NCBI GenBank assembly: GCA_031553395.1
Contig: JAVBLR010000004.1
Span: forward strand, 58,217 to 122,216
DNA from: WRGA01 sp031553395
Lineage (GTDB): Bacteria; Bacteroidota; Bacteroidia; Bacteroidales; WRGA01
Direction of reading: 5' to 3'
Length of the DNA: 64,000 nt
Under the pieces are notes generated by a model. It did no database searches and was not told the origin of the DNA. It saw only the letters and a list, made by a program, of their open reading frames with translations. The translations under genes were made by a program, and so were the position numbers. Below are positions 17,384-26,210 of this stretch, piece after piece. The stretch's first letter is position 1. The number at the start of each line of letters is the position of its first letter.

Positions 17384-17469
17384 TTGAAAAAGTAACGATG
17401 CTTCTTAGTTTTAATTAAAAAAGTAAAAAATCGCAATTAAAAAATTCGTTTGAGTTTATTGGCATAAAG

Positions 17470-17512
17470 CTTCACAACAGGTTGAGTAAATAGTCCGGTG
17501 GGATTGTTGAAG
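17470..17512 (+). promoter_or_regulatory. Structured rpsL-rpsG spacer (candidate S7 control site)
   Basis: CTTC (17470-17473) pairs with GAAG (17509-17512), then after a two-base bulge AACA pairs with TGTT, enclosing a GTTGAGTAAATAGTCC loop. In E. coli the same intercistronic position binds S7 as a translational repressor. That this one does so is inferred from position only. Confidence 0.35.
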
Positions 17513-17559
17513 ACGCAAAAAAAGGCAACCAAAAACAAAAACAAAAATTTTGCAAAAAG

Positions 17560-18036
17560 ATGAGAAAAGCAAAACCTAAGAAAAGGATCATATTACCAGA
17601 TCCTATCTTTAATGACGTAAAGGTGACAAGATTTGTTAATCACCTGATGTATGACGGAAAAAAAAGCACCGCTTTTGATATCTTTTATACTGCTCTCGAA
17701 ACAGTAAAAACCAAACTTCCCAACGAAGATAAATCTGCTTTGGAAGTATGGAAAAAAGCACTCGACAATATCACTCCTCAAGTCGAAGTTAAGTCTCGCC
17801 GTGTCGGTGGAGCAACATTTCAAGTTCCTACCGAAATTCGCCCCGATAGAAAAGAATCCATTTCAATGAAAAATTTAATTCTGTACTCTCGTAAAAGAGG
17901 CGGAAAATCAATGGCTGATAAATTGGCTGCTGAAATCATTGATGCATTTAATGAACAAGGAGCTGCATATAAACGCAAAGAAGATATGCACAGAATGGCA
18001 GAAGCTAACAGGGCATTTGCTCATTTCCGCTTCTAA
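17560..18036 (+). CDS. rpsG: 30S ribosomal protein S7
   Basis: The 158-residue protein nucleates assembly of the 30S head by binding the 3' domain of 16S rRNA. The family pattern is clear: KVTRFVNHLMYDGKKSTA near the start, Val-Gly-Gly-Ala-Thr-Phe-Gln-Val-Pro in the middle, and EDMHRMAEANRAFAHFRF at the end. fusA follows after 37 bp. Confidence 0.98.
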   Translation: MRKAKPKKRIILPDPIFNDVKVTRFVNHLMYDGKKSTAFDIFYTALETVKTKLPNEDKSALEVWKKALDNITPQVEVKSRRVGGATFQVPTEIRPDRKESISMKNLILYSRKRGGKSMADKLAAEIIDAFNEQGAAYKRKEDMHRMAEANRAFAHFRF

Positions 18037-18073
18037 TAACTAATCAAAAAAAGAAGGTTTTAAAATAAAAACG

Positions 18074-20200
18074 ATGGCTAAAGGATCAGACGCAAGTTTA
18101 AAATTTACAAGGAACATTGGTATCATGGCTCACATCGATGCCGGAAAGACTACGACATCAGAGCGTATTCTTTTCTATACCGGTTTGACACACAAAATCG
18201 GAGAAGTGCATGATGGAGCAGCTACAATGGACTGGATGGAACAAGAGCAGGAACGTGGTATTACCATTACTTCTGCCGCTACGACAACCAGTTGGAATTA
18301 TTTAAACGATAAATATAAAATTAACTTAATAGACACTCCTGGACACGTAGACTTTACTGTTGAGGTAGAACGCTCGCTTCGTATCTTGGATGGTGCCGTT
18401 GCTGCTTTTTGTGCAGTAGGTGGTGTTGAGCCTCAATCGGAAACTGTTTGGCGTCAAGCCGACAAATATAATGTTCCTCGTATCGGTTATGTAAATAAAA
18501 TGGACCGTTCGGGAGCTAACTTTTTTGAAGTAGTTCGTCAGGTAAAAGAAATGTTAGGAGCACATCCGTGTCCTATTCAAATTCCTATCGGAGCAGAAGA
18601 AACATTCAAAGGAGTTGTTGACTTAGTGAAAATGCGTGCTATTCTTTGGCATGATGAAACAATGGGAGCCGATTACGAAGAAGAAGAAATTCCGGCAAAT
18701 TTATTAGATGAAGCTCAAGAGTGGAGAGATAAAATGCTTGAAGCAATTGCAGAATCTGATGATATTATCATGGAAAAATTCTTTGACGATCCTGCTACAA
18801 TTACTGAAGAAGATATTTTGACAGCTATTCGCAAAGCGACTGTTGCTATGCAAATTGTTCCGATGGTTTGTGGTTCTTCTTTTAAGAATAAAGGAGTGCA
18901 AAAATTATTGGATGCTGTTTGTGCATATTTACCAAGCCCAATTGATACAGGAGAAATTGTTGGTACAGACCCAAGAGATCCTGAGAAACAAATTATTCGC
19001 AAGCCTTCATCTGAAGAACCGTTGACAGCATTGGCATTTAAAATTGCAACAGACCCGTATGTAGGCCGTTTGTGCTTCTTCCGTGTGTATGCAGGAGAAT
19101 TGGAAGCTGGTTCATATGTTTACAATGCTCGTTCAGAGAAAAAAGAACGTATTTCAAGGTTATTCCAAATGCACTCCAGTAAACAAAATCCGAAAGATTT
19201 TATTGGTTGTGGAGACATTGGTGCAGGAGTAGGCTTTAAAGATATCCGCACAGGAGATACGCTGTGTGATGAAAGCAAGCCGATCATCTTAGAATCAATG
19301 GATTTCCCTGATCCTGTAATCGGAATTGCTGTTGAGCCTAAAACTCAAAAAGATTTGGATAAATTAGGAATTGGACTTGGTAAATTGGCTGAAGAAGATC
19401 CTACATTTACTGTTAAAACAAATGAAGATACAGGACAAACGGTTATCAGTGGTATGGGTGAGCTTCACCTTGAAATTATCATCGATCGTCTTCGTCGTGA
19501 ATTTAAGGTAGAATGTAATCAAGGTCGCCCACAAGTTTCTTATAAAGAGGCAATTACTCGTGAAGTTGAATTGCGTGAAGTTTATAAAAAACAATCTGGA
19601 GGTCGTGGTAAATTTGCCGACATTATGTGTAGAGTAGGTCCGGCTGACGAAGGTTTTGAAGGAGCACTTCAATTTGTAGACGAAGTAAAAGGGGGTAACA
19701 TTCCGAAAGAATTTATACCTTCTATTCAAAAAGGATTTACAATTGCAATGCGTAATGGTGTATTAGCCGGTTATCCTTTAGATAAATTGAAAGTAACAGT
19801 TTTTGATGGTTCTTATCACAATGTTGACTCAGACCAATTATCATTTGAAATTTGTGCTATTCAAGCATATAAAAATGCTTGTGCAAAAGCAAAACCTGTA
19901 CTTCTTGAACCGATAATGAAGATTGAAGTTGTAACTCCTGAAGAAAACATGGGGGATGTAATTTCGGATTTGAATAAACGTCGTGGTCAAGTGGAAGGTA
20001 TGGAAAGCAGTCGCTCTGGTGGACGTATCGTAAAAGCAAAAGTTCCGTTGGCCGAAACATTTGGTTATGTAACTTCCTTACGTACGATTACATCCGGTAG
20101 AGCAACTTCATCCATGGAGTTTTCACATTATGCCGAAGTTTCGACTGCAATTGCTAAGCAAGTTTTAACAGAAGCTAAAGGTAGAGTAGATTTATTATAA
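18074..20200 (+). CDS. fusA: Elongation factor G
   Basis: The 708-residue GTPase moves tRNAs and mRNA through the ribosome. It has G1 AHIDAGKTT (about 19-27), G3 Asp-Thr-Pro-Gly-His-Val-Asp-Phe and G4 Asn-Lys-Met-Asp, then domains II to V including GMGELHLEII and the GRGKFAD region. Full length. The tuf gene that follows fusA in E. coli is absent here; rpsJ comes next, as is usual in Bacteroidota. A 9-bp GC-containing hairpin lies in the 73-bp spacer after it. Confidence 0.97.
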   Translation: MAKGSDASLKFTRNIGIMAHIDAGKTTTSERILFYTGLTHKIGEVHDGAATMDWMEQEQERGITITSAATTTSWNYLNDKYKINLIDTPGHVDFTVEVERSLRILDGAVAAFCAVGGVEPQSETVWRQADKYNVPRIGYVNKMDRSGANFFEVVRQVKEMLGAHPCPIQIPIGAEETFKGVVDLVKMRAILWHDETMGADYEEEEIPANLLDEAQEWRDKMLEAIAESDDIIMEKFFDDPATITEEDILTAIRKATVAMQIVPMVCGSSFKNKGVQKLLDAVCAYLPSPIDTGEIVGTDPRDPEKQIIRKPSSEEPLTALAFKIATDPYVGRLCFFRVYAGELEAGSYVYNARSEKKERISRLFQMHSSKQNPKDFIGCGDIGAGVGFKDIRTGDTLCDESKPIILESMDFPDPVIGIAVEPKTQKDLDKLGIGLGKLAEEDPTFTVKTNEDTGQTVISGMGELHLEIIIDRLRREFKVECNQGRPQVSYKEAITREVELREVYKKQSGGRGKFADIMCRVGPADEGFEGALQFVDEVKGGNIPKEFIPSIQKGFTIAMRNGVLAGYPLDKLKVTVFDGSYHNVDSDQLSFEICAIQAYKNACAKAKPVLLEPIMKIEVVTPEENMGDVISDLNKRRGQVEGMESSRSGGRIVKAKVPLAETFGYVTSLRTITSGRATSSMEFSHYAEVSTAIAKQVLTEAKGRVDLL

Positions 20201-20205
20201 AATTG

Positions 20206-20239
20206 AATTTCGGGGAGGAAATGGCTCTTTCCCGAAATT
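20206..20239 (+). other. Hairpin in the fusA-rpsJ spacer
   Basis: AATTTCGGG (20206-20214) pairs perfectly with CCCGAAATT (20231-20239) around a 16-nt loop. No strong T run follows, so it looks like an RNA processing, stability or attenuation element rather than a full terminator. Confidence 0.6.
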
Positions 20240-20273
20240 TGTAATTTATAACCAGTTAATAATAACTTAAACA

Positions 20274-20579
20274 ATGAGCCAAAAAATCAGAATTAAATTA
20301 AAATCTTATGATCACAATTTGGTAGATAAATCTGCTGAAAAAATTGTGAAGACTGTTAAGGCAACAGGTGCAGTAGTAAGTGGTCCGATACCTCTTCCTA
20401 CACACAAACGTATTTTTACTGTAAACCGTTCGACATTTGTAAACAAAAAATCAAGAGAACAGTTTCAATTATCTTCATTCAAACGTTTGATTGATATTTA
20501 CAGTTCAACTGCAAAAACAGTAGACGCTTTGATGAAACTTGAATTACCAAGTGGAGTAGAAGTAGAAATCAAAGTGTAG
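20274..20579 (+). CDS. rpsJ: 30S ribosomal protein S10
   Basis: The 101-residue protein has the S10 start KIRIKLKSYDHNLVDKSAEK, the central GPIPLPTHKRIFTVNRS and the end Pro-Ser-Gly-Val-Glu-Val-Glu-Ile-Lys. It belongs to the 30S head and also, as NusE, to transcription antitermination complexes. It heads the S10 part of the block. The 114-bp spacer to rplC contains heptad repeats. Confidence 0.98.
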   Translation: MSQKIRIKLKSYDHNLVDKSAEKIVKTVKATGAVVSGPIPLPTHKRIFTVNRSTFVNKKSREQFQLSSFKRLIDIYSSTAKTVDALMKLELPSGVEVEIKV

Positions 20580-20586
20580 TAGTTCT

Positions 20587-20614
20587 AAGTAGTAAGTTTT
20601 AAGTAATAAGTTGT
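20587..20614 (+). repeat. Heptad repeat run in the rpsJ-rplC spacer
   Basis: Four consecutive 7-bp units of the form AAGTNNT (AAGTAGT, AAGTTTT, AAGTAAT, AAGTTGT) lie just after rpsJ. Opposed TATAACTTAAAG follows near 20655, giving weak inverted symmetry. Confidence 0.55.
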
Positions 20615-20693
20615 TTTTTCTTTTAATGAATGCTCTTGTTTCTTAAAATTTAAGCCTATAACTTAAAGTAAAACAATAAATAAATAAAGAGAA

Positions 20694-21311
20694 ATGCCGG
20701 GATTATTAGGAAAAAAAATCGGAATGACATCCGTTTTCAGTGCCGATGGTAAAAATGTACCATGCACTGTTATCGAAGTGGGTCCTTGTGTTGTTACTCA
20801 AGTAAAAACTATTGAAAATGATGGCTACAAGGCTGTTCAGGTAGGTTTTCAGGAAAAAAAGGAAAAACATACCACAAAGCCAGCAGCAGGACATTTTCAA
20901 AAAGCAGGAGTAGCTCCGCAAAGACACTTGGCTGAGTTCAAAAATTATGAAAAAGAATTCAATTTAGGTGATGTAATTACAGTTGATTTCTTTGAAGATG
21001 CTCATTATGTAGACATAATCGGAACATCTAAAGGAAAAGGATTCCAAGGGGTTGTAAAACGTCATGGTTTTGGTGGAGTAGGACAAAGTACTCACGGTCA
21101 ACATAATCGCTTGCGTGCGCCGGGTGCTATCGGAGCATGTTCTTATCCTGCGAAAGTATTCAAAGGAACACGTATGGGTGGAAGAATGGGAGGCGATCGC
21201 GTTACCGTCGAAAACTTGGAAGTATTAAAGATTGTTCCCGAACACAATTTATTATTGATAAAAGGTTCTGTCCCGGGATGTAAGGGTTCAATTGTAATAA
21301 TAGAGAAATAA
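20694..21311 (+). CDS. rplC: 50S ribosomal protein L3
   Basis: The 205-residue early-assembly protein near the peptidyl transferase centre starts with PGLLGKKIGMTSVF. It carries GKGFQGVVKRHGFGG and the extended loop with Gly-Gln-Ser-Thr-His-Gly-Gln-His, whose Gln is methylated in other bacteria. Its stop overlaps the rplD start by one base (TAATG), implying coupled translation. Confidence 0.98.
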   Translation: MPGLLGKKIGMTSVFSADGKNVPCTVIEVGPCVVTQVKTIENDGYKAVQVGFQEKKEKHTTKPAAGHFQKAGVAPQRHLAEFKNYEKEFNLGDVITVDFFEDAHYVDIIGTSKGKGFQGVVKRHGFGGVGQSTHGQHNRLRAPGAIGACSYPAKVFKGTRMGGRMGGDRVTVENLEVLKIVPEHNLLLIKGSVPGCKGSIVIIEK

Positions 21312-21940
21312 TGGAACTAAGCGTATATAACATAAAAGGTGAAGACACCGGAAGAAAGGTTACGTTAGACGAAACTATCTTCAACATTGAACCTAATGAT
21401 CATGCTATTTATTTGGACGTAAAGCAACATTTGGCAAACAGAAGACAAGGAACTCACAAATCGAAAGAAAGAAGTGAAATGTCGGGAAGTACGCGCAAAT
21501 TAGGACGTCAAAAAGGTGGTGGCGGCGCTCGTCGTGGTGATATTAATTCACCAGTATTGGTAGGTGGAGCTCGTGTATTTGGCCCAAAACCAAGAGATTA
21601 TAGCTTTAAATTGAATAAGAAAGTAAAACAATTGGCTCGTAAATCGGCGTTGTCTTACAAAGCTTCGGAAAATGCAATTGTTGTGTTGGAAGATTTTTCT
21701 TTTGAAGCTCCAAAAACAAAAGATTTTACAGCAATGGCAAAAAACCTGAAAGTTGCTGATAAAAAGTTACTTTTGGTTTTACCGGAACAAAATAAAAACG
21801 TATATTTGTCGGCTCGAAATTTGCAGCAGGCAAGAGTTGCAACTATTTCAGATGTAAATACTTACGGAGTTTTGAATGCTTCATGTTTGTTATTTACTGA
21901 AAAATCCATTGCAACAATCAGTGAAAATTTTAAAGCATAG
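21311..21940 (+). CDS. rplD: 50S ribosomal protein L4
   Basis: The 209-residue protein has a globular domain and the long loop that lines the exit tunnel (residues about 45-100, with GSTRKLGRQKGGGGARRGD). In E. coli L4 also represses its own operon; whether that applies here cannot be told from sequence. An AGGAGG site for rplW overlaps its stop codon. Confidence 0.97.
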   Translation: MELSVYNIKGEDTGRKVTLDETIFNIEPNDHAIYLDVKQHLANRRQGTHKSKERSEMSGSTRKLGRQKGGGGARRGDINSPVLVGGARVFGPKPRDYSFKLNKKVKQLARKSALSYKASENAIVVLEDFSFEAPKTKDFTAMAKNLKVADKKLLLVLPEQNKNVYLSARNLQQARVATISDVNTYGVLNASCLLFTEKSIATISENFKA

Positions 21941-21952
21941 GAGGCTAAAATA

Positions 21953-22246
21953 ATGGGAATTATTATAAAACCAATAGTTACAGAGAAAATGACAACGATT
22001 ACCGAAAAACTAAATCGTTACGGTTTTCGTGTCAATCCTGATGCTAATAAATTAGAGATTAAACAAGCTGTAGAAAGCATGTATAATGTAACTGTAATTG
22101 ACGTAAATACAATCAATTACGATGGAAAAAAGAAAAGCCGTTATACCAAATCAGGTTTGATTACAGGTAAAACATCAGCTTTCAAAAAAGCCATGGTTAC
22201 ATTACAAAAAGGTGACGTTATAGATTTTTATAGCAATATTCAATAG
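21953..22246 (+). CDS. rplW: 50S ribosomal protein L23
   Basis: The 97-residue protein sits at the tunnel exit and forms the docking site for trigger factor and SRP. The start IIIKPIVTEKMT and the segment FRVNPDANKLEIKQAVE are typical. AGGAGG at 21939-21944 is an unusually good Shine-Dalgarno site. rplB begins 2 bp after its stop. Confidence 0.97.
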   Translation: MGIIIKPIVTEKMTTITEKLNRYGFRVNPDANKLEIKQAVESMYNVTVIDVNTINYDGKKKSRYTKSGLITGKTSAFKKAMVTLQKGDVIDFYSNIQ

Positions 22247-22248
22247 AA

Positions 22249-23073
22249 ATGGCAGTACGTAAATTAAGGCCCACAACACCGGGGCAAAGACACAAAATTA
22301 TCGGTTCGTTTGAAAACATTACTGCAAGCGTACCGGAAAAATCTCTTGTTACAGGAATACTGAAAAGCGGAGGTCGTAACAACCAAGGTAAAATGACTAT
22401 GCGTTACATTGGTGGTGGTCACAAACGCAAGTTCAGAATTATTGATTTCAAGAGAAATAAAGACGGTGTTCCTGCAACAGTAAACACAATCGAATATGAT
22501 CCGAATCGTTCGGCTCGTATTGCATTGTTATTTTATGCTGATGGAGAGAAAAGGTACATCATTGCACCGAATGGTTTGCAAGTTGGCCAAACAGTAATGT
22601 CAGGTAAAGATGCAGCACCTGAAATCGGAAATGCATTACCATTGCAGAACATTCCTATCGGAACAGTTATTCATAATATCGAGCTTCGTCCTGGACAAGG
22701 TGCAGCTATGGTACGTTCGGCTGGAGCATTTGCTCAATTGACTTCGAGAGAAGATAAGTATGTAACAATCAAATTACCTTCCGGAGAAACAAGAAAAATC
22801 TTGTGTACTTGTAAAGCAACTATAGGTAGTGTTGGAAATTCAGACCATGCTCTTGAGAAATCAGGAAAAGCTGGTCGTTCCAGATGGTTAGGACGTCGTC
22901 CTCGTACTCGTGCAGTTGTGATGAACCCTGTTGATCACCCGATGGGTGGAGGTGAAGGACGTGCTTCTGGAGGACATCCTCGTTCACGTAAGGGATTATA
23001 TGCTAAGGGCTTGAAAACAAGAGCTCCGAAAAAGGCTTCTACTAAATATATCATTGAAAGAAGGAAAAAGTAA
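22249..23073 (+). CDS. rplB: 50S ribosomal protein L2
   Basis: The 274-residue subunit-bridge protein is needed for peptidyl transferase activity. It has the N-terminal RPTTPGQRHK, central ALPLQNIPIGTVIHNIELRPG and C-terminal MNPVDHPMGGGEGR, where the functionally important histidine lies. Full length. Confidence 0.98.
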   Translation: MAVRKLRPTTPGQRHKIIGSFENITASVPEKSLVTGILKSGGRNNQGKMTMRYIGGGHKRKFRIIDFKRNKDGVPATVNTIEYDPNRSARIALLFYADGEKRYIIAPNGLQVGQTVMSGKDAAPEIGNALPLQNIPIGTVIHNIELRPGQGAAMVRSAGAFAQLTSREDKYVTIKLPSGETRKILCTCKATIGSVGNSDHALEKSGKAGRSRWLGRRPRTRAVVMNPVDHPMGGGEGRASGGHPRSRKGLYAKGLKTRAPKKASTKYIIERRKK

Positions 23074-23092
23074 TTGATTAATTGAAAGAATT

Positions 23093-23362
23093 ATGAGTCG
23101 TTCATTAAAAAAAGGACCGTATATAAATGTGAAGCTTGAGAAAAAAGTCTTGACAATGAATGAAGCCGGCAAGAAATCTGTTGTAAAAACATGGGCTCGT
23201 GCTTCAATGATTTCTCCTGACTTTGTAGGTCACACGATAGCTGTTCACAATGGTAATAAATTTATCCCCGTATATGTTACTGAAAACATGGTTGGACATA
23301 AGTTAGGTGAATTTGCGCCTACTCGTACTTTCCGTGGACATGCAGGTAATAGAAAAAAATAA
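23093..23362 (+). CDS. rpsS: 30S ribosomal protein S19
   Basis: The 89-residue protein of the 30S head contacts S13. It starts SRSLKKGPYINVKLEKK and ends GEFAPTRTFRGHAG, both family hallmarks. Confidence 0.98.
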   Translation: MSRSLKKGPYINVKLEKKVLTMNEAGKKSVVKTWARASMISPDFVGHTIAVHNGNKFIPVYVTENMVGHKLGEFAPTRTFRGHAGNRKK

Positions 23363-23406
23363 ACGGGAAGCATATTAACCTGATAAAATAAAAAAGATTT
23401 ATAAAA

Positions 23407-23814
23407 ATGGGTGCAAGAAAAAGAATAGCAGCAGAAGCCAGAAAAGAAGCCCAAAAAGCAATGTACTTTGCCAAATTGCGGAATGTACCTACATCTCCCC
23501 GCAAAATGCGCCTTGTAGCTGATATGGTACGAGGAATGGAAGTATTCAGAGCGTTGGGTGTATTGAAGTTTTCTTCTAAGGAAGCTTCCGGCAGAGTTGA
23601 AAAATTGCTTCGTTCTGCCATTGCAAATTGGGAAGAAAAGAACGAACGCAAAGCTGATTCGGGAGAGCTTTACATAAGTAAAATAGACGTAGATTCGGCT
23701 ACAATGCTGAAAAGACTTCGTCCGGCTCCGCAAGGCCGCGGGCATAGAATCCGTAAACGTTCTAACCATGTAACATTGTTCGTGGATACACTAAGTAGTA
23801 AAAATCAAAATTAA
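23407..23814 (+). CDS. rplV: 50S ribosomal protein L22
   Basis: The 135-residue exit-tunnel protein has an N-terminal Lys/Ala-rich helix typical of Bacteroidota. It carries NVPTSPRKMRLVADMVRG and the beta-hairpin loop ending in PAPQGRGHRIRKRSNH. rpsC starts 7 bp after it. Confidence 0.97.
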   Translation: MGARKRIAAEARKEAQKAMYFAKLRNVPTSPRKMRLVADMVRGMEVFRALGVLKFSSKEASGRVEKLLRSAIANWEEKNERKADSGELYISKIDVDSATMLKRLRPAPQGRGHRIRKRSNHVTLFVDTLSSKNQN

Positions 23815-23821
23815 GGCATAG

Positions 23822-24571
23822 ATGGGACAAAAAACAAATCCGGTAAGTAACCGTTTAGGAATCATCAGAGGTTGGGATTCTAATTGGTATGGCGGCAAAA
23901 ATTATGGAGATACATTGTTGGAAGACAGTAAAATCCGTAAATATTTGAATGTTCGTCTTGCTAAAGCCAGTGTATCTCGTATTATTATCGAACGTACATT
24001 GAAATTGATTACTATCACAGTTTGTACTGCTCGTCCGGGTATTATTATCGGTAAAGGTGGACAAGAAGTTGATAAGTTAAAAGAAGAATTGAAGAAAATT
24101 ACAGATAAGGATGTTCAAATCAATATCTTTGAAGTAAAACGTCCGGAAATGGATGCTGTAATTGTTGCAAATAATATTGCTCGTCAATTGGAAGGCAAAA
24201 TCGCGTATCGTCGTGCTATCAAAATGGCTATTGCATCAACTATGCGTATGGGTGCCGAAGGAATTAAAATTCAAATTTCGGGTCGCTTGAATGGTGCTGA
24301 AATGGCTCGTTCTGAAATGTATAAAGAAGGACGTACACCACTTCATACTTTTCGTGCAGATATTGATTATGCAAGAGGAGAAGCTCTTACTAAAGTAGGA
24401 TTACTTGGTATTAAAGTGTGGATCTGTCGTGGAGAAATCTATGAAAAAAGAGATTTAGCTCCTTCATTTGCAACGTCTAAAGAAAACACTCGTTCCGGAG
24501 GTTCTGGCAATAATGCTGGAAACAACCGTGGAGGTGGAGATCGGACGAGAAAAAGAAAAAATAATCGTTAA
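23822..24571 (+). CDS. rpsC: 30S ribosomal protein S3
   Basis: The 249-residue mRNA-entry protein has a KH domain with GIIIGKGGQEVDKLKEEL and the conserved SGRLNGAEMARSE. The tail after residue 220 is rich in Gly, Asn, Arg and Lys, which is common in this phylum and longer than in E. coli. Confidence 0.97.
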   Translation: MGQKTNPVSNRLGIIRGWDSNWYGGKNYGDTLLEDSKIRKYLNVRLAKASVSRIIIERTLKLITITVCTARPGIIIGKGGQEVDKLKEELKKITDKDVQINIFEVKRPEMDAVIVANNIARQLEGKIAYRRAIKMAIASTMRMGAEGIKIQISGRLNGAEMARSEMYKEGRTPLHTFRADIDYARGEALTKVGLLGIKVWICRGEIYEKRDLAPSFATSKENTRSGGSGNNAGNNRGGGDRTRKRKNNR

Positions 24572-24593
24572 ACGAATTATAAGTTATTAAGTA

Positions 24594-25025
24594 ATGTTAC
24601 AACCGAAGAAAACAAAATTCAGAAGGCAACAGAAAGGACGCATGAAGGGCTTGGCTCAACGTGGCAACCAGTTGGCTTTTGGTTCTTTTGGCATAAAATC
24701 TTTACAATCGAAATGGATTACCGGACGTCAGATTGAAGCTGCACGTATTGCTGTAACACGTTATATGCAACGTCAAGGACAAATTTGGATACGGATTTTT
24801 CCTGATAAACCGATTACAAAGAAACCAGCCGAAGTACGTATGGGTAAGGGAAAAGGATCTCCAGAAGGATTTGTAGCTCCTGTTACTCCGGGACGGATAA
24901 TAATAGAAGTGGAAGGAGTACCTTTTGATATAGCTAAAGAAGCATTACGCTTGGCTGCTCAAAAACTGCCGGTAACTACAACTTTTGTAGTAAGACGTGA
25001 TTATGACGAAACTCAAAATGTATAA
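24594..25025 (+). CDS. rplP: 50S ribosomal protein L16
   Basis: The 143-residue protein contacts A-site tRNA. It starts LQPKKTKFRRQQKGRMKG and contains RIFPDKPITKKPAEVRMGKGKG, the loop near the peptidyl transferase centre. rpmC starts 5 bp downstream. Confidence 0.98.
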   Translation: MLQPKKTKFRRQQKGRMKGLAQRGNQLAFGSFGIKSLQSKWITGRQIEAARIAVTRYMQRQGQIWIRIFPDKPITKKPAEVRMGKGKGSPEGFVAPVTPGRIIIEVEGVPFDIAKEALRLAAQKLPVTTTFVVRRDYDETQNV

Positions 25026-25030
25026 TTGTT

Positions 25031-25228
25031 ATGAAGATTTCAGAAATTAAAGAATTAAGTACTAAGGAATTACTCGAAAGAGTAGATGCGGAAGTTACTC
25101 GTTTGGATCAAATGACAATTAATCATAGTATTTCGCCCTTAGATAATCCTACTCAAATTAAACAACAACGTAGGATGATTGCACGCATAAAAACAGTATT
25201 GCGTCAAAGAGAATTAAATCAACAATAA
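25031..25228 (+). CDS. rpmC: 50S ribosomal protein L29
   Basis: The 65-residue two-helix protein at the tunnel exit has Ile-Lys-Glu-Leu-Ser-Thr-Lys-Glu-Leu near the start and Arg-Arg-Met-Ile-Ala-Arg-Ile-Lys-Thr-Val near the end, with the usual length. Confidence 0.95.
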   Translation: MKISEIKELSTKELLERVDAEVTRLDQMTINHSISPLDNPTQIKQQRRMIARIKTVLRQRELNQQ

Positions 25229-25241
25229 GTAAATTGTTCTG

Positions 25242-25499
25242 ATGGAAACGAGAAATTTAAGAAAAGAAAGAATTGGGGTTGTTTCGAGCAACAAAATGGA
25301 TAAAACCATTACTGTTGCAATTAAATATAAAGAAAAACACCCGATCTATGGTAAATTCGTTAGTAAAACGAAGAAATACCATGCTCATGACGAAAAAAAT
25401 GATTGCAATATTGGCGATACAGTCAAAATTATGGAGACTCGTCCGCTGAGCAAATTGAAAAGATGGAGATTAGTTGAAATAATTGAAAGGGTTAAATAA
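25242..25499 (+). CDS. rpsQ: 30S ribosomal protein S17
   Basis: The 85-residue OB-fold protein binds 16S rRNA in the 30S body. The Lys-Met-Asp-Lys-Thr-Ile-Thr-Val motif and the end ETRPLSKLKRWRLVEI are diagnostic. rplN begins 3 bp after its stop. Confidence 0.97.
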   Translation: METRNLRKERIGVVSSNKMDKTITVAIKYKEKHPIYGKFVSKTKKYHAHDEKNDCNIGDTVKIMETRPLSKLKRWRLVEIIERVK

Positions 25500-25502
25500 G
25501 CT

Positions 25503-25868
25503 ATGATACAACAAGAATCAAGATTAAAAATAGCCGATAATAGTGGCGCAAAAGAAGCTCTTTGTATTCGTGTTTTAGGCGGAACAAAAAGACGCTATGC
25601 CTCTGTTGGAGATGTGATTGTGGTTTCGGTTAAAAGCGTAATCCCTTCAAGTGATGTTAAAAAAGGATCTGTTTCAAAAGCAATCATTGTTCGTACCAAA
25701 AAAGAAGTTCGCCGTCCGGATGGTTCTTACATCCGCTTCGATGATAACGCTTGTGTGTTATTGAACAATGCAGGGGAAATTCGCGGTAGCCGTATATTTG
25801 GGCCGGTAGCAAGGGAATTGCGTAATGAAAACATGAAGATTGTATCATTGGCTCCTGAAGTGCTTTAA
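25503..25868 (+). CDS. rplN: 50S ribosomal protein L14
   Basis: The 121-residue protein lies at the subunit interface. It starts MIQQESRLKIADNSGAKEA and ends ELRNENMKIVSLAPEVL, an intact and typical L14. Confidence 0.98.
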   Translation: MIQQESRLKIADNSGAKEALCIRVLGGTKRRYASVGDVIVVSVKSVIPSSDVKKGSVSKAIIVRTKKEVRRPDGSYIRFDDNACVLLNNAGEIRGSRIFGPVARELRNENMKIVSLAPEVL

Positions 25869-25886
25869 TTAAAAAAAGTAAACGTA

Positions 25887-26210
25887 ATGAGTAAGTTACA
25901 TATTAAAAAAGGCGATACAGTATACGTAAATACCGGCGAAGACAAAGGTAAAACCGGACGTGTATTGGAAGTGTTGGTAAAAAAGCAACGGGCTATAGTA
26001 GAAGGCATCAACATGGTGTCGAAACATACAAAACCTAATGCTCAAAGTCCACAAGGAGGAATTGTTAAAAAAGAAGCATCTATTCATATTTCAAATTTGA
26101 ATGTGTTGGATTCTAAATCCGGAAAACCGACTCGCATCGGACGCAAACTTTCGGAAAAGACTAACAAATTGGTGCGTTATGCTAAAAAATCAGGGGAGGA
26201 GATTAAGTAA
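25887..26210 (+). CDS. rplX: 50S ribosomal protein L24
   Basis: The 107-residue assembly initiator has a KOW motif (GEDKGKTGRVLEV, about 17-29). Its stop shares a base with the rplE start (TAATG), so the two are probably translationally coupled. Confidence 0.97.
   Translation: MSKLHIKKGDTVYVNTGEDKGKTGRVLEVLVKKQRAIVEGINMVSKHTKPNAQSPQGGIVKKEASIHISNLNVLDSKSGKPTRIGRKLSEKTNKLVRYAKKSGEEIK

Noticed and set aside
20201..20273. A missing or broken tuf gene after fusA
   Set aside because: The 73-bp spacer has no EF-Tu remnant; absence of tuf here is normal in Bacteroidota.
23245..23769. 174-codon minus-strand frame across rpsS and rplV
   Set aside because: Crosses two certain ribosomal genes and shows only shadow composition.
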